Shown here: piece after piece, positions 1 through 12,137 of the stretch | Numbering within the stretch: the first letter of the stretch is position 1 | How the letters are laid out: each line of letters opens with the position of its first letter | NCBI RefSeq assembly: GCF_901709675.1 | Contig: NC_051097.1 | Coordinates: forward strand, 8,162,039 to 8,226,038 | DNA from: Syngnathus acus | Taxonomy: Eukaryota > Chordata > Actinopteri > Syngnathiformes > Syngnathidae | Length of the DNA: 64,000 nucleotides | Direction of reading: 5' to 3' | Made by a program: the position numbers and the translations under genes | The notes under the pieces: generated by a model | Database searches by the model: none | What the model was told of the DNA's origin: nothing | The model's input: only the letters and a program-made list of their open reading frames with translations

Positions 1-29
1 CTCAGGTTGAGGCCGAGCGGTTGGCTCAC

Positions 30-2839
30 CCATTGGCTGCAGTGAGCCGACCAGAACGTCTCTCTGGATTTTGCCATCGTCTTCATCCATAGCAAACCAG
101 CGATTGACGGGGAACTCGTACACTCCTTTATTCCCGATGTCATCGATTGCAACCTGAATGGAGAACTGTTAGCATTGAGCTAAGGAGCTTAGAACGAAAT
201 AGCACGTGCCTTATCGAGGAACCATCCAGCGGATGAACCTCTGTTGTTGTGGCCGATGGTGATCTTCCTCAGCCTGCCCAGGTTGGGAGCTTCGACGGTG
301 AACTTGTCCTCCGAGCCGCGTTCAAAATTGTCCTTGTCGCTGTCCAGCCGCCGCTCCCCTTCAACGAGTCGTGAAAGTCGTTAGGAGGATGAACGTGAAT
401 GTTAGTCAAGAAAGGTTTTTACCCACCCGTGTCGCCGTGCTCTCCAAAGATGTTGAGGAAGACGTCGGCGTCAGTTCCACTTCCCTTCATGTCGGCGGTG
501 AACACGCTTACTATGTATTTATTTACTGTAATGATGAAAAGGACACAATTTCATGACATTCGATATGAGGACTTTGTTTGGCTCACGTTTGGGGACGTCC
601 ATCTGGTTGAGGCTGCCCAGCAGGTCCCTGACAAAAAGATTGTCGCCTTCCTCGCGGCTCAGCCAGTTATTGCAGGCAAAGTAGAAGCGCAGGTGAGGCC
701 GGCTCATGTCGGTCACCACCACCCTGTCCAAAAACCAGCTGGCATTCATGCCAGTGTTGTCGTGCTCGATCCTACGCATAGAAATCAATAGTGCCGTGAA
801 TTTTTTTCTATTATCTATTTTTCAGCCAGCCGTAACTTGTACTTCACCTGAGCTTCTTGAGGGCACCCACGTTGTGCGTTTTGATGCGGAAAACATCCGT
901 CTTATTCTTTTCAAAAGCAGTCCGGCTTCTGCAACGGAAGGAGTTAGCATTGTGGCTAGCATAATAACGAGACGACCATATTTGAGGGGCCAGCCGTGGA
1001 TTTTTTTTTTTTAAGGCTGCACACAGTACAGTGGAACCTCTGAAGTCAAGCTAGTGTGGAAAAACAAAACTGCACAGATGATGCTCACTAAAGTGTACTT
1101 CTTCAGCAGAACTTCAGAGGCTCCACTGTGTCTGTCCTGAACTGGCATCTCCAACATGCAAGGCTTGTATAATTAAAGCGCACGGTGTCATGTACGGAAG
1201 AATGGAAGGCTGTCCGACACACATGAACGAGCGCCCTCCATCCGCCATCTGCTGTGAGGGAGGTCGGAACGGCACAGTGATTCCAGAAAGAAAAGCAAAC
1301 TTTGGAATTCATGCAACTGCCGAGTTCCACTGAATGTCCAAAGCGTTGCACGCTGGCCGCCGACCGTATCGTGTTAGTCACACGATACAGGCGCGACCCG
1401 ATTATCGGTACAAATGGGAGTAAGGTGAAACTCGCTGAATACACGTCACGCGTACGCCCAACTCAAGGTGTGGCCCGACATGATCCCGCATGGGGCGACA
1501 ATAAAGTCAGGATTGCGCCGCCCGGTAACCCGATCGGGTCAATCAATGTGCGACTGCCTGGCGGTTATTTGATCGTCTGCAAAGGTATAAAAAATAAAAG
1601 ACATCGTGGTCTTCTTCCATTCACTCCAGAATTGGGAAGAAGACCAGCCATGTCACGTAGTTCCGCCTTACTCCATATACTGTATCGAAGAGAGCATCCC
1701 GTTGCTAAGGTAACCAAGCCTCTTTTCAGAAGGCTCAGCAGTGAGAACATGTGAAAATGATATTCAATTAAAAATAAATCAACAAACAAGGAGTGCTCTC
1801 TCATACAGTGCTGCACAATACAAGCCAACAACAGAATTTGAAACCTTCAAAGTACCTCTTTTCTGTGCTGAAAAGACCAAAAGAGGAATAGAAAATAGTC
1901 ATTAGTTACTTTACATGAATAAATAGGAACAGTTTGGCTAGTTGCTAACCCTAAACCAAAAAAAAGAAGAAAAAAAAACTCTCTTAGTTCAACTTCCGAG
2001 GATCCACACAGATTCCAGAATGTAAAATAAATGAAATAAATGTAAATCAATACATTTAAATAAATAAATTTAAATAAATAAAAAAATCTGCTCACTTGCT
2101 GGCCAGGTGGACTTTGGGAGTAACACCAAACTCCCCGAAAAGCGTCACAAACACGTTAGCGTCCGTCCCGGCTCCTTTCACGTCACCGGTGATGGCCACC
2201 ACCTCGTAGACTAGAACCAGAAGAAGAGAATTTAGTTCCAAAGATGAAATTTGTACTTGATGACTTCTCATGACTAGCAAAGTGGAGCTCACCTTTCTTC
2301 TTGTAATAGACGTCCTCGTAGCCGTCGGAGGAGTCGGTGTGGTAGTTGAGGAGCTCGCTTTGGTAGATGGCGGCATAGTCCACGTGCTTGTTTTTGGACT
2401 TCTTGCCTTTTTTCTTTTTGTCCTCGTCACTTTCGCCCGATCCCTTCTTGGGTTTTTTCTTCTTCTTCTTCTTGGAGTCTTCCTCGGCGGGTTCGTCTCC
2501 CTCATTGTGAGACGTTTTCTTCTTCTTGCTCTTTGTTTTCTTCTCAGCGTCTGCTTCGTCTGGGTTCTCCGTGGAGGATTTCTTCTTTTTCTTCTTCTTC
2601 TCCTCCACACTGTTGTCTTCTTTGGCGGTTGTCTCGTTGTTGTTCTGCTCACCTTCGTCCTTCTCGGTCTTTTTCTTCTTTTTGTCTTTTTCCGAGGACC
2701 CGGAACGCTCTGAACTTTTTTCCTTCCGAGTCTTCTCGCCTTTGCTGCTTCTCTTCTTCAACTTAGGCGCTTCCTCCACTTCTTCATCCACCTCCTCACT
2801 TTCTTCTAATAATCTCGAATGTTTCTGTTTGGAAGGCAT
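30..2839 (-). CDS. loxhd1: Lipoxygenase homology domain protein 1, 5' part (runs off the left edge)
   Basis: LOXHD1 is a stereocilia protein of hair cells built from many PLAT domains, which bind membranes or proteins. Seven coding exons read on the minus strand: 2839-2293, 2210-2096, 928-848, 771-587, 525-427, 358-210 and 153-30. The reading frame stays open through every junction and the last exon ends in phase 1, so the gene continues beyond base 1. The start ATG opens a very Lys/Glu-rich segment of about 150 residues. It is followed by the family signature YQSELLNY and then PLAT repeats recognisable by [38 protein letters not shown] and [15 protein letters not shown]. Human LOXHD1 starts with only a short basic stretch, so the charged extension is larger here. 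One intron seems to use a GC donor. The identification is firm; exact exon ends are by eye. Confidence 0.93.
204..209 (-). other. loxhd1: Non-canonical GC splice donor in loxhd1
   Basis: The exon at 358-210 ends in codon AAG and is followed by GCACGT on the minus strand. Joining here gives WFLDK then [10 protein letters not shown], exactly the LOXHD1 PLAT register. The nearby GT four bases further on would break the frame into the next exon. A GC-AG intron is therefore the best reading. Confidence 0.6.
1028..1129. mobile_element. Short inverted-repeat element (possible MITE) in a loxhd1 intron
   Basis: A 19-base terminal repeat at 1028-1046 (ACAGTGGAACCTCTGAAGT) is mirrored with one mismatch at 1111-1129. 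The enclosed segment is only about 64 bases, with no coding capacity. The ACAGTGGAACCTC start resembles the ends of pogo/Tigger-like DNA transposons, and a T precedes it, which would fit a TA target site. The right flank does not give a clean TA. It could be a decayed miniature element or a chance hairpin. Confidence 0.45.
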
Positions 2840-3650
2840 CTTTGCTTCACTCTCTCGCCGAGGTTTCTCCGGAGCTGAGGCTGCTCATTTGAAGCGGAGG
2901 TTCTGCTTCCGTGGCCTTCGGAGCGACCTGGACAAACCGACCACAAACGTCGTGTAGCACTCGTGAAAATTTAGTCGCCTTGGCACGTGACCGTCGGGAG
3001 AAAGCCGTGTGAAAAAGGAGCCTTGCACCGAGAGAACTTATCCTCGCCCTCCATTATTCATGGCATCAGGATCGCTTTACGGGACAGGGGTGTCTCGCTT
3101 TTAGCTGCCCTTACGCACCCACCGCACGGTTTTACGCCGGTGAGCTTTCGAAACGGTCGTAAATCGACAATCTCGTTCCTCGGGCACTCTTGTATTCAGG
3201 ATGGGATTTTCATGATGATACAAAGAAGATATAGTTTGACTTCATCCTTCTATGTGGGTCCGTGGGCCATTTGGTACCAGACATTTTTATTTGGATGCAG
3301 CTCCATGGCAGCCAAATCCAAATCCCTCCATTAGGCTTATTGCTGCCACTTGATACCCAAAGTCGCCATCCTATTTTCTCATAGTATAGATATGGTTGCC
3401 GTACCACTCATTGACATTATATTTTTCTAGTTTCCAAAAAATGCCCGACATATTTTGTAAAATTGTATTTAAATTTTAAATTTACTATATTTTAATTTTA
3501 CATACAGTAGTAGTTTAGTTATTTTGTATTGGAACCTTAATGATAATAATAATAATAATAGAGAACAAATAATATAATAATAATAATAATAACAATAATA
3601 ATGATAGTAATAATAAAAGAGAACATTACAAGAAGACAAAAATGCAAACC
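2840..3650. other. Spacer between loxhd1 and st8sia5 with (TAA)n
   Basis: No convincing exon is seen. The left part is upstream of the loxhd1 start codon and should hold its promoter. An imperfect (TAA)n microsatellite lies at about 3540-3615. Right after it, a minus-strand AATAAA (tttatt near 3653) could be the 3' end of st8sia5. Confidence 0.6.
3540..3615. repeat. (TAA)n imperfect microsatellite
   Basis: Runs of ataata triplets are interrupted by gagaacaaat and a few substitutions. Confidence 0.85.
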
Positions 3651-4786
3651 ATTTTATTTACAAACTTAATTCCACAGAGCCAAGCACTGTTTCGTTCCCC
3701 TTTACTGATTATTAGAGTGGTCCCAGTATCGTCACTCCTGGTCTCATTTCTGACAGCCGTTAAAATAATAACATTATGTCAACACACTATAGCGGTCCGA
3801 ACCGAAAGAACTACAATTCCTGCATCCACTAGTTGAACAATCTCTTGGACGAAAAAGGTTTCTGTGAGTTGAGTGTAAACTTAATTCAGTGAGCACTGAA
3901 GCAGCCACGCACAAAAGCTTTATCATGCACGACGACGAGTATGAAGTATAACACAGCGAGGAGTCTTAAAAGAGGCCGACGTGTCCTTTTGATTGCTTTG
4001 AGGGGCAAAACTTAAGGAATACAGATGTCGATTGCATATTGGATGGCGAGGATGGAATGTCATAAGGCAGCATGGCATAAAACTTGAGAGAAATACAGTA
4101 ATCCCCCGCGACTCATGTTTCTTAAATTCCAGTCGAACGATTAACTCAATCTGAAATCCCCCACCATGCCACCAGATGGCACTAAATCTCTCGACAGAAA
4201 AAAAGTAGTACATTAATCTCAACAGAACCTATTCAATTTCTTTGTCATTTTAAAATTGTCAGATGAGTTTAAAATACTATTGCGGTGGAAACTCTGCATT
4301 CTTTGGAGAACAAAACAAATGGAGTCAAAAAGGATTCAAAATTGTGGAATTTTTTTTTTTAAAATACTATTGATTCATCGTTTTCTTTTTCAGTATTCTC
4401 GGCAGAATAGCAAAAGATTACTGTCAGTCAAATTAAATAAAATAAAATCCCATTGTTGCCTCTTGTTGCACATTTCCCCAAAAGGCCACTGGAAAAGGCC
4501 AATTTCAAACGTTCGCCCCGTCAACGTGGGGGGGAACAATCAAATTGATTACAAAAGTAGACAACTGGATGCTGCGTTTGGAATTGTTTTTTTTTTTTAA
4601 ACCCCAGATAACATTTGGGCTTTTTCTTTTTATACACAACATGGAAGAAAGGCCCGCCGCGTTTGAACGGGTACAGCAACGAGTAGAAAAGAACCAACCT
4701 TTACAGCAGAGCCACTAGAAAACATCACAAGAACAACACTAAGAAGAAAACCACAGTGAAAAAACAAGCTTCAAATTGTCTCGCGT

Positions 4787-7700
4787 TCACGTGCACGGCC
4801 CGGTGTGCACGTGCACGATACCGCGGGCGTGCATGTGGATGAAGTTGAAGATCTCGTGCGGCATGGCGTGAAAGCCCGGTCGCGGCTTGACGTTGTCGTA
4901 GTAGTGGTGCGTGATGAAGATGCCCGACGGGTTCATGGGGAAGGCCCAGAAACCGTAGAGGTGCACCTCCTCGCACATCTCCAGGGCGGCGGTGACCAAC
5001 ATCAGCCCGCTGCTCAGCCGCTTGGCCCGCACGCCCTGCACGGCCCAGAAGCGCTGCACGTTGAGCAGGTACTGCGGGTGGAAGAAGAAGACGCCGCGTT
5101 GCGAGTCAAAGTCGTCCAGCATGTACTTGACCCGGAAGGACACGTCCGTGTTGCGCGTGTTGTAGAACGCCGGCAGGACCACCGAGGAGTTCTCGTAGTT
5201 GAGTAGGACGTTGTAAAAGGGACGCCGCCATTTCTCCAGCTTTTGAAATCTAAGAGGATAAAGGATGACGTGTTAAGGAAGAGGCACGATTTACGGGATT
5301 TGGGATTTAGCGTACCTCTCGGTGATGATGCTGGGATTCACCGTTACCAGATCTGTTTTTGTGCCGACGTCAGCAGAGTATTTCTCGCTGATGGGCGGTA
5401 TGTTGCATCTAGAGCAAAAAAAAAAATTGCTCGCCAAACGGATAGATTAGATGACATTTTGTCTTTTCCTACCTGAACACAAAGTCTGCCGAGTCAATGT
5501 CCTTTCCACAGTTACTGTTCTTAATAATGCCGCCATTTCCGATCACGGCGCATTTCTTGTACTGGGATTTGGAGTACGGCATATCCTGGAAGGCCAGAAT
5601 TTTTTTTTAAAAAAGTCCTGCTTCAAAACCCAAGCAGCAGGTTACACATCTCACATCTGGGAACATCTTGAAGACTTCGGTGGTGATGGGAAGAATGCCG
5701 CTGGTGTCCACCTCGTACCTCAGCTTGCTCCCGGCGGGGGTGTTCCTTTTGGTGGTGAACAGGAAGGAAGGAGCATTGCAGCAACGAGACAGCGACATTC
5801 TGGAACAAAACATAAAACGACCAAGTTCAACGGAGATTATTGAAATTGTCGTGACCACGGCGACGCTTACTTGAAGTTGCTGGTTTCCTCCTTGCTCTGC
5901 TCCCACTTACACACCTGCAGGTTACGCCATCTCTCAAACAAATCCGAAGTTTTCACCCTGGCAGACAGGCAGAGAGACTTGGAGAGTGAAGAAGGATAGC
6001 CACGACCGCGTACTTTCCGAAAATTCTTTCTACAAAGGGCGGTAAATTGAAACAAAAGAACAACACAAGGCAAACGTTATAACGGTAACCGATACGGGCC
6101 GTGAGGGTGCCGAGCAAAAAAATTAGAGCAGCAAAAAATATCAGCCATGACTCTGCCCAAAATAGATTGTCCTTGAACTGACATTTTCCTGCAAGACGAA
6201 TATGAAACTTTTGGCCCGTGGCCTGTAAAATAATATAGGTATAATTGAGGTGCTCCTTTAAAGTCACTCACATTGTCAGGACTTTGACGTCCATAATCTC
6301 CTGTCTGACCTCTTTGCATGTTGTCGAGTTGTACTCAAAGTGCCCGTCGTAGTTTCCCAAATACCTGAAGGGATCATAAGTCATACACAGTCACTGGAAT
6401 AAATGGCAGAGAGATCAAATATTGCTTTATGGTAAAGAGGAAGGATATTTTTCTAACTTATTGTGCCATAATAACATGATTATTTTGTTGGATTATTTTG
6501 TGATTTATATGTGTGTATTTATTTATATAAGTAGTGACTCTTAAGATATACAAGCCACCACAGTATACTCCCTGCACCGGGGTTTTTTTTTTTTTTTTTT
6601 TTTTTTGTTTTTTTATACAGTTCCCACTAAAATGCTGAAATTTAATAAATGTTCCGGCCCAAAACAAAAGAATGCAAGCACATTACTGTCTAATTTTGTC
6701 ATATTTTTAGCAGCAGCAGCAATTAGATCAAGTTACATTCTCAGAATGAATCGTGATTGGCTGATGGGTGGATGACGTCACGGCAACATGTCGCATGTGG
6801 CTGTGCATCGTGGCAAAATGCGATGGGGGAGAAAAATAGACCAAAGAACATTAAGGAGTTACACAAAGAAAGGGGATGCATTGAAAAGAACAAGATGCAG
6901 GGTAGAAGATCGCACAAATCAACAGTGACGCTGGTTCGTTTACATCCACCTGATGATGCGTTCCAAGGAAAGTCAGTCTGATTGGTTTTCATCAACGTTG
7001 TGATTCAACTGTTGACTAGTATGGATGAAGCCAGAGGTCCCTGCTCCATGCAATGGATGCTGCGTGCGATGACATCACAGGGCAGCAGTGTAGACGATGA
7101 GTCAGGGACATTTGTTGATAGAAGGTATAATGCAATTTTTGGTAAATCAAGTGTCAGCAATAATTATATGGAATGGTGATTGGACTGGTGTCAGGGATTT
7201 TTATTTTTTTCATGTTCAGGACCCCTAGAACACACCAAATATTTTCTCGGATACATGCTTTTTGGGTTCTCCGCCAAACAATGGATTCATAATGATAAAC
7301 AGAGATTACACGAGGGCCTCATAACAATAATAAAGGGTAGAAAAAAGAGGGTTTTAAATCCAAGAGACAATGCAGATGTGAAGAAGGGAAGGCGCTGGCG
7401 GGGAGGCGTGTACACACAATGTACACGCGGCATACACACACGTACACACACGAGAGCTGTGCAGAACACGACACAAGGCACTGAGGATGGGTGCTAGATG
7501 GGACACAATGACAGGAGGCTCCATCAAGTTCTGGAGATGGGGGGGGGCGGGGTCAGGGTCGATGTGGACATGCAAATCTGGAAGTGCAACCACCACGGGG
7601 GACAAAAGTATCTTCGCTACCCTTTAATGAAGTAAAAAAAAAAGAGCATTCTGGGCTTTCTGTGAATGTACTAGAAATGCCTTCAAACGGGCCTACCTGT

Positions 7701-10050
7701 GAGAGCGTTTGTTTTTCTTCTTAATATCGGCTAGGCAGGGTGTGACTATTACGGCGATCTGTGAATCTGGCTGAAAATGCTGACGGAAACATCTGTCAAC
7801 ATGCAGACAGGTTAGAAGTTAAACGTGTGACGGAATCCCCTCCCCCTCCGCGACCCCCCCGTCCCCGTCTTCCTGCAAACTTCATAACAGAGAATGAAAA
7901 ATATTGCTATGATGTTTATCTGTGAGGAGTTCTGCTGCTGGCTCCAAGCATGCAAGGCTAAAAAAAAGTGTGTGTGTGCATGTGTGTGTGTGTGTGTGAC
8001 CTCTCAATATAGCTCACACTGTGCTCTCTAGAGGTGTGGTGCATTCAGTGACGCTGGGAACAAAGTACCTTTTCCTTCCATTTCTGGCAGGCTTCAGAGA
8101 TCCGTCATCCGAGAAATTAACGGGACCGCTCCAATTTCCTGTCTCGTCCCCTTTGAGTCGGCTAAACTGTTGCGCACTAGCAAGAAAATGAGTCAGTTTA
8201 TTTGCGTTGACGTACTCGATGTGTTCCGAGCCGTACAGAGAACTGAAAACAACGTTCACCCGCCGCGTCAACATAGTACGCAAACACACACAAACGCACT
8301 TTACACATTCAGCTTGAGCAGCTGTTTGTCTCGAGAAAACAGTGAAAGAATGACACAAAAATCTGTTTACACTCTTCTGGGTGGAAAGGTCTTGAATATT
8401 ATGAATTTTGAAGACAATACGTGACATATTGGTCACGTTTAATTAAATATTGATGAGAAACTCATTCTTGTTCTCTGCTGTTAGAACACTCAGCCTGTTT
8501 TTTTGCTATTTCAGCATCATTGTAAATCTGCAGAGCCGCTAATGCAGCTGTGTAACTCAATGATCCCATCAACGTGACATCCTCACAAATCAATCGGGCA
8601 TCTCGGATGAAAAAACTTTGCGAGGTCGTTCGTTTCTGCCGACTCACCCGTAAGGGACTAGTCCGAAAAGAAAAAAAGAAAAAAGCGCCTTCCGTTTAGC
8701 TCATAGCACTTACGATCCCGTGTCTGGCCTTGAGCAACTCTAATGGGCCTTCAAAGTCAAAGAAAAATAGTCTTAATAGTACTCTAAGCCTGACACATTG
8801 ATGTTATCCACAGACGCTTCCTGTGATGTCAAAGCTATCATTACTGTCATTATTAACAAGGTCTAAAAATATATATATATATATATATTACACTTGAACT
8901 TTCTTACTTTATGTTACACCGCTCAAGGTCAGGCGTCATCATAAATCCATTACCTGCTTTGACCTCTACGGTCACAAGAGGTCAGATGACATCACACGCA
9001 CACACACACAGTCAAGTCATCCCACTCTGGCCTGAAAAATTTCTCTTCCCCCAAGAGTGTGTGCAGACAGACTGTAGCAAAATGGCCGCCGCTGAGCCCA
9101 TTGGTTGTTGTAGTACCCCACCGCCCCATCTCCCCACCTGCCACTATTTCTTTCTTTCTCGCTTTCCAATGGGCCCAGCGCCATAATAACGTGCAGGATG
9201 CTTGAATTCATGAATCTCACCATCGGGGAGGTTTTTGGATACCATGAATTCTTGTAAAGCAGCCTGTGGGGAGCGTGGGGGGGTGGGAATGGCAGAGGGG
9301 AGGGGGGCGTGTGTGTTCTCTTATAAGAGACTGCAACGCATTATGTTTGCTTGATGTAAACATAAGAGCTGTCACTTATCTGGGATGTGGCGTTTGCTCA
9401 TTTGTTTGGGGTTCTTCTCAACATCTGCTCGTCTCATAATGGAATTAGTAATATTGGGATACACAAAGAGTTTTTTTTTTTTTACAGGGAGGTGCACATG
9501 AGAAATGAACACAATAATCGACTTATCTAGCTGAAAATCATCATCACTTACGCTGAGATCTCGCCTCTGCAAGATGTACCACCAGTCGAAGAAAGGCGCA
9601 AAGTCAATAAATTATAAAAAAAAAAAAAAAAAATCAAGAGGGGGGGGACATTACCATACACGGCCGCAAAGGCAGCGTGTGTATGATATGAATGTGATGC
9701 TTGACCTGCATCAAAAGAAACCCAATGGAAATTGTTATTGTGCCACAGGGGGGGAGGAGGAAAGAGGTAAAAACGGATGGATGGTCACTATTGTTCTCTT
9801 TCGGCCATTAAAAAGCTTTTCCCCTGAAGAAGACATCCATTAAGCATTCAAGCAATGAACTGCTCAAATTGCTGCAAATGTGTCCAAGGTGAAACAACAC
9901 CTACCTCTTAATGTAGTTTTTTCCATAGAGAATCTGCTGTAACAGAGTCACCAGTCCAAAGGCGCAAATAAATATGAAACAAAGGGAGCGATTGCCCAAG
10001 ATGTCTTTACCCGACGACGGGTCAGTGTATCCGATCCTGCGGCGCAGCAT
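4787..10050 (-). CDS. st8sia5: Alpha-2,8-sialyltransferase 8E (ST8Sia V)
   Basis: A Golgi type II membrane enzyme that transfers sialic acid in alpha-2,8 linkage to gangliosides. Seven exons on the minus strand: 10050-9905, 6364-6272, 5957-5871, 5799-5655, 5585-5473, 5408-5316 and 5249-4787. They total 1140 nt, or 379 residues; the human protein is about the same length. Residues 1-20 are a short cytosolic tail ([11 protein letters not shown]), followed by one membrane segment ([19 protein letters not shown]). Exons 5-6 encode sialylmotif L ([20 protein letters not shown]). The last exon encodes motif S ([20 protein letters not shown]) and the [18 protein letters not shown] region with the VS-motif His and Glu. 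Exon 1 joins directly to the exon beginning [13 protein letters not shown], the short isoform arrangement. I chose the internal ATG at 10048 because it aligns with the family N-terminus; an in-frame ATG at 10138 would add 30 residues. The 3.5 kb first intron holds only simple repeats. Confidence 0.95.
6583..6606. repeat. Poly-T tract in st8sia5 intron 1
   Basis: About 24 consecutive T, followed by a G and seven more T. On the minus (sense) strand this is an A-tract, possibly the tail of a retroposed fragment, but no body is recognisable. Confidence 0.8.
7969..7998. repeat. (TG)n microsatellite
   Basis: A TG dinucleotide run interrupted once by CA, in the st8sia5 first intron. Confidence 0.9.
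8869..8889. repeat. (AT)n microsatellite
   Basis: About ten AT units in the st8sia5 first intron. Confidence 0.9.
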
Positions 10051-10979
10051 CCGGGAATAACGGTGACACCCTGGTCGGTGTCTCTCTCCGCCGCTGCTGC
10101 ATTCAGGACTTGGAGGCGCGCTCGTGTCCACTTGGCCCAAACGGACCGCGCATCGTCCATCAGCCTCCTCACAGAGATCAAATCAGGCAGATTGGATCAG
10201 ATGACGAGACATCCCCGCAGGACGCGGGGAAAAGGGTGGCGCAGATGGTGCAAAAGGAGGACAAATCCAAATGCAATTAAATCATAATCACAGGAACCTT
10301 ATTACGGCCGATAAAATGATGCTAAATAGATATTACGTTAAATTCTAGTATGGGAAAGAGGGTCCACACGCACACCTTGTGCGTCATCTCCAAACTGAGC
10401 ATTGCCGCGTGACTGCAATCTTGAACGGATGCTTTTTTGCTGTTATTTAACCACTGGTAGCCACCAGAGGGCGCCCGTTATCCATTCATGCATGTGTTCC
10501 TTATTTTTAGCACCCTCATCGAGGTCATTATCTGGCTTCAAGGGCGAACTAAACTGGGACTCCAGGGACTGTGGGTGTGTGGAGAATCTCGGATTGTCAG
10601 GAGCTCAAAGTTGAAAAGTGGCAAACATCATACAAAGGTTGGTGGGATGGGGTCTGCACCAATGCATGAACTTGATGAAGAAGAAATAACGTTTGTTTCT
10701 AAACTGCTGAATGTAAACAAAGACAAACGAGACATTCTTTCTCACTTCCCACAGCGGCCTCGTCCACCTGCTGCTCTGCACGGGTTTCCACAAGATCTAA
10801 AACTTCTTGACGTGCATACAGATTGGTAATTTTATCATTGCTGTATGTATGATATGAAGTAAAATATGGACACAATATTCACACTTTTTACTCATTAAAA
10901 TACACATGTATTTTTGTTGACAACTTGTCTTGCAAGAATTTAAACCTGCTATGTATCCTAGCTAAGAGTTAATGCTTTA
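10051..10979. other. Spacer upstream of st8sia5
   Basis: Between the st8sia5 start and the stop of the next minus-strand gene. It should contain the st8sia5 5' UTR and promoter. Open frames here are short and without recognisable domains. Confidence 0.5.
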
Positions 10980-10981
10980 TT
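10976..10981 (-). terminator. Poly(A) signal overlapping the stop codon of the small His-rich gene
   Basis: The minus strand reads ATG TAATAAAGC, so the AATAAA hexamer shares bases with the TAA stop. If used, the 3' UTR would be only about 20 bases long. Confidence 0.4.
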
Positions 10982-11858
10982 ACATGAATAATCCCATGCA
11001 GGTCAAAGTCACCATAATGGTCAAGAGGACAAGACCGGGCCTGCTGTGGAGAGGGCCGGCCGAACCATGCAGGTCACGCCCGCAGAAGGTGTGTTCCAGA
11101 AGCAGGTGTGTCTCTGCGCTCACCCCTGATGGTAGAAGTATAAGATTAATATACATTTTCCAATCATAATAATGATGATGGGACACACACCCCGCTGCGA
11201 CCACTCTTCCCAGAGATGCTGGATGTCTTCGTTGTGATGATCGTGGTGCTCGTGATGTGTCGGGTCTACAAAGGAGATGTGCAGAACTTTGTCAATTGTG
11301 GGCTTTGAGAAGCTCTAATTTGAATCAATTTAGCTAAAAACAAAATAACTGAGCTCCCTGCATAAAATTTAGACAAAATAAAAATACAGGTAGAGCCAAT
11401 CGTTTGAAGTCATGTGATGTAAATATTGCGTAAAATACCATGTGAGATTTATCACAGTTAATTCTGTGGATTATAGGATCATAGCAATAAGTGCTGGCTG
11501 CTGGGGAGGATTAGAGATGGAGATGACATGAATAGAAAATGAAACACAGAACAGATACTTTTACCCTTGTGGGCTCCACATTTAACAAAAGTTCTTAGAT
11601 TCATCTTTTAAAGGCAAATAGAAATTATTTTTAAGGGAGAAAATATTCAGAGGAGGCAGTACCGTTGGAGTGATGCCAGAGAATGTGCCGGAGCTTTGCG
11701 AGGGCTTGCGTGAGGTTCTCCAGCTGGTCGTGCAGGTGGATGTTCTCCTCAATCAGTTCGTGGATGGTGTCCTGCAGCTCAAAGGCGTCTCCCGCTAGCA
11801 GCAGCAGCGGCAAAAGGTGCACGGCCACAAGGGGAAGCGACACCAACACGGGCCTCAT
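10980..11858 (-). CDS. Unrecognised small secreted or GPI-anchored His-rich protein
   Basis: I do not recognise this gene. Three exons on the minus strand (11858-11663, 11265-11191, 11125-10980) join through GT-AG introns to 417 nt, or 138 residues, with consistent phase-1 junctions. Residues 1-25 look like a signal peptide (LPLVAVHLLPLLLLAGDA). Residues 26-62 form an amphipathic helix, likely a coiled coil (LIEENIHLHDQLENLTQAL), with an N-glycosylation sequon NLT. Exon 2 encodes a histidine cluster (HHEHHDHHNED). The C-terminus has small residues (GSAG), a short spacer and a hydrophobic tail (LVLLTIMVTLTCMGLFM), as in a GPI-attachment signal or a C-terminal membrane anchor. The stop codon TAA lies inside an AATAAA signal. 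The gene sits directly downstream of rpl28 on the same strand. Alternative: exon 3 could be mis-joined, and the tail a chance reading. Confidence 0.6.
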
Positions 11859-12109
11859 GGTCAGCGATACGCCGGAACGCAGCACAGAGATTTGCTGGTC
11901 GCAATTGATTTGTGCTTTGCGTTTGAACAGCCAAGGGAGGGGGGAGGCTTGACTTTCCAATGCGATAGATGGAAAGCTGCCTGCGGCACTGTTGCAAAAG
12001 TCCATCCTGATGGGATGCTGATTTTGCATACATGAAAGTTATGTTTCAACTTTTGTTAAAAACCCAACAAAAGGACATGAAACCAAAGTTTTTTGTGAAA
12101 CAAATAGCT

Positions 12110-12115
12110 TTTATT
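12110..12115 (-). terminator. rpl28: rpl28 poly(A) signal
   Basis: AATAAA on the minus strand, 23 bases beyond the TAA stop. The very short 3' UTR is typical of ribosomal protein genes. Confidence 0.8.
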
Positions 12116-12137
12116 TTGAATTATGGGGCCTGTCCAT

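Larger units (their letters stand above)
6365..9904. other. st8sia5 first intron, no further exon recognised
   Basis: The interval between coding exons 1 and 2 contains a poly-T tract, a (TG)n run at 7969-7998, an (AT)n run at 8869-8889 and AT-rich unique sequence. No frame matches the optional extra exon of mammalian ST8SIA5 that I could recognise. Confidence 0.6.

Noticed and set aside
1302-1754. 150-codon plus-strand open frame in a loxhd1 intron
   Set aside because: No recognisable domain, no neighbouring exons in frame, and it sits inside a minus-strand gene's intron. It could be a decayed mobile element, but I see no ends.
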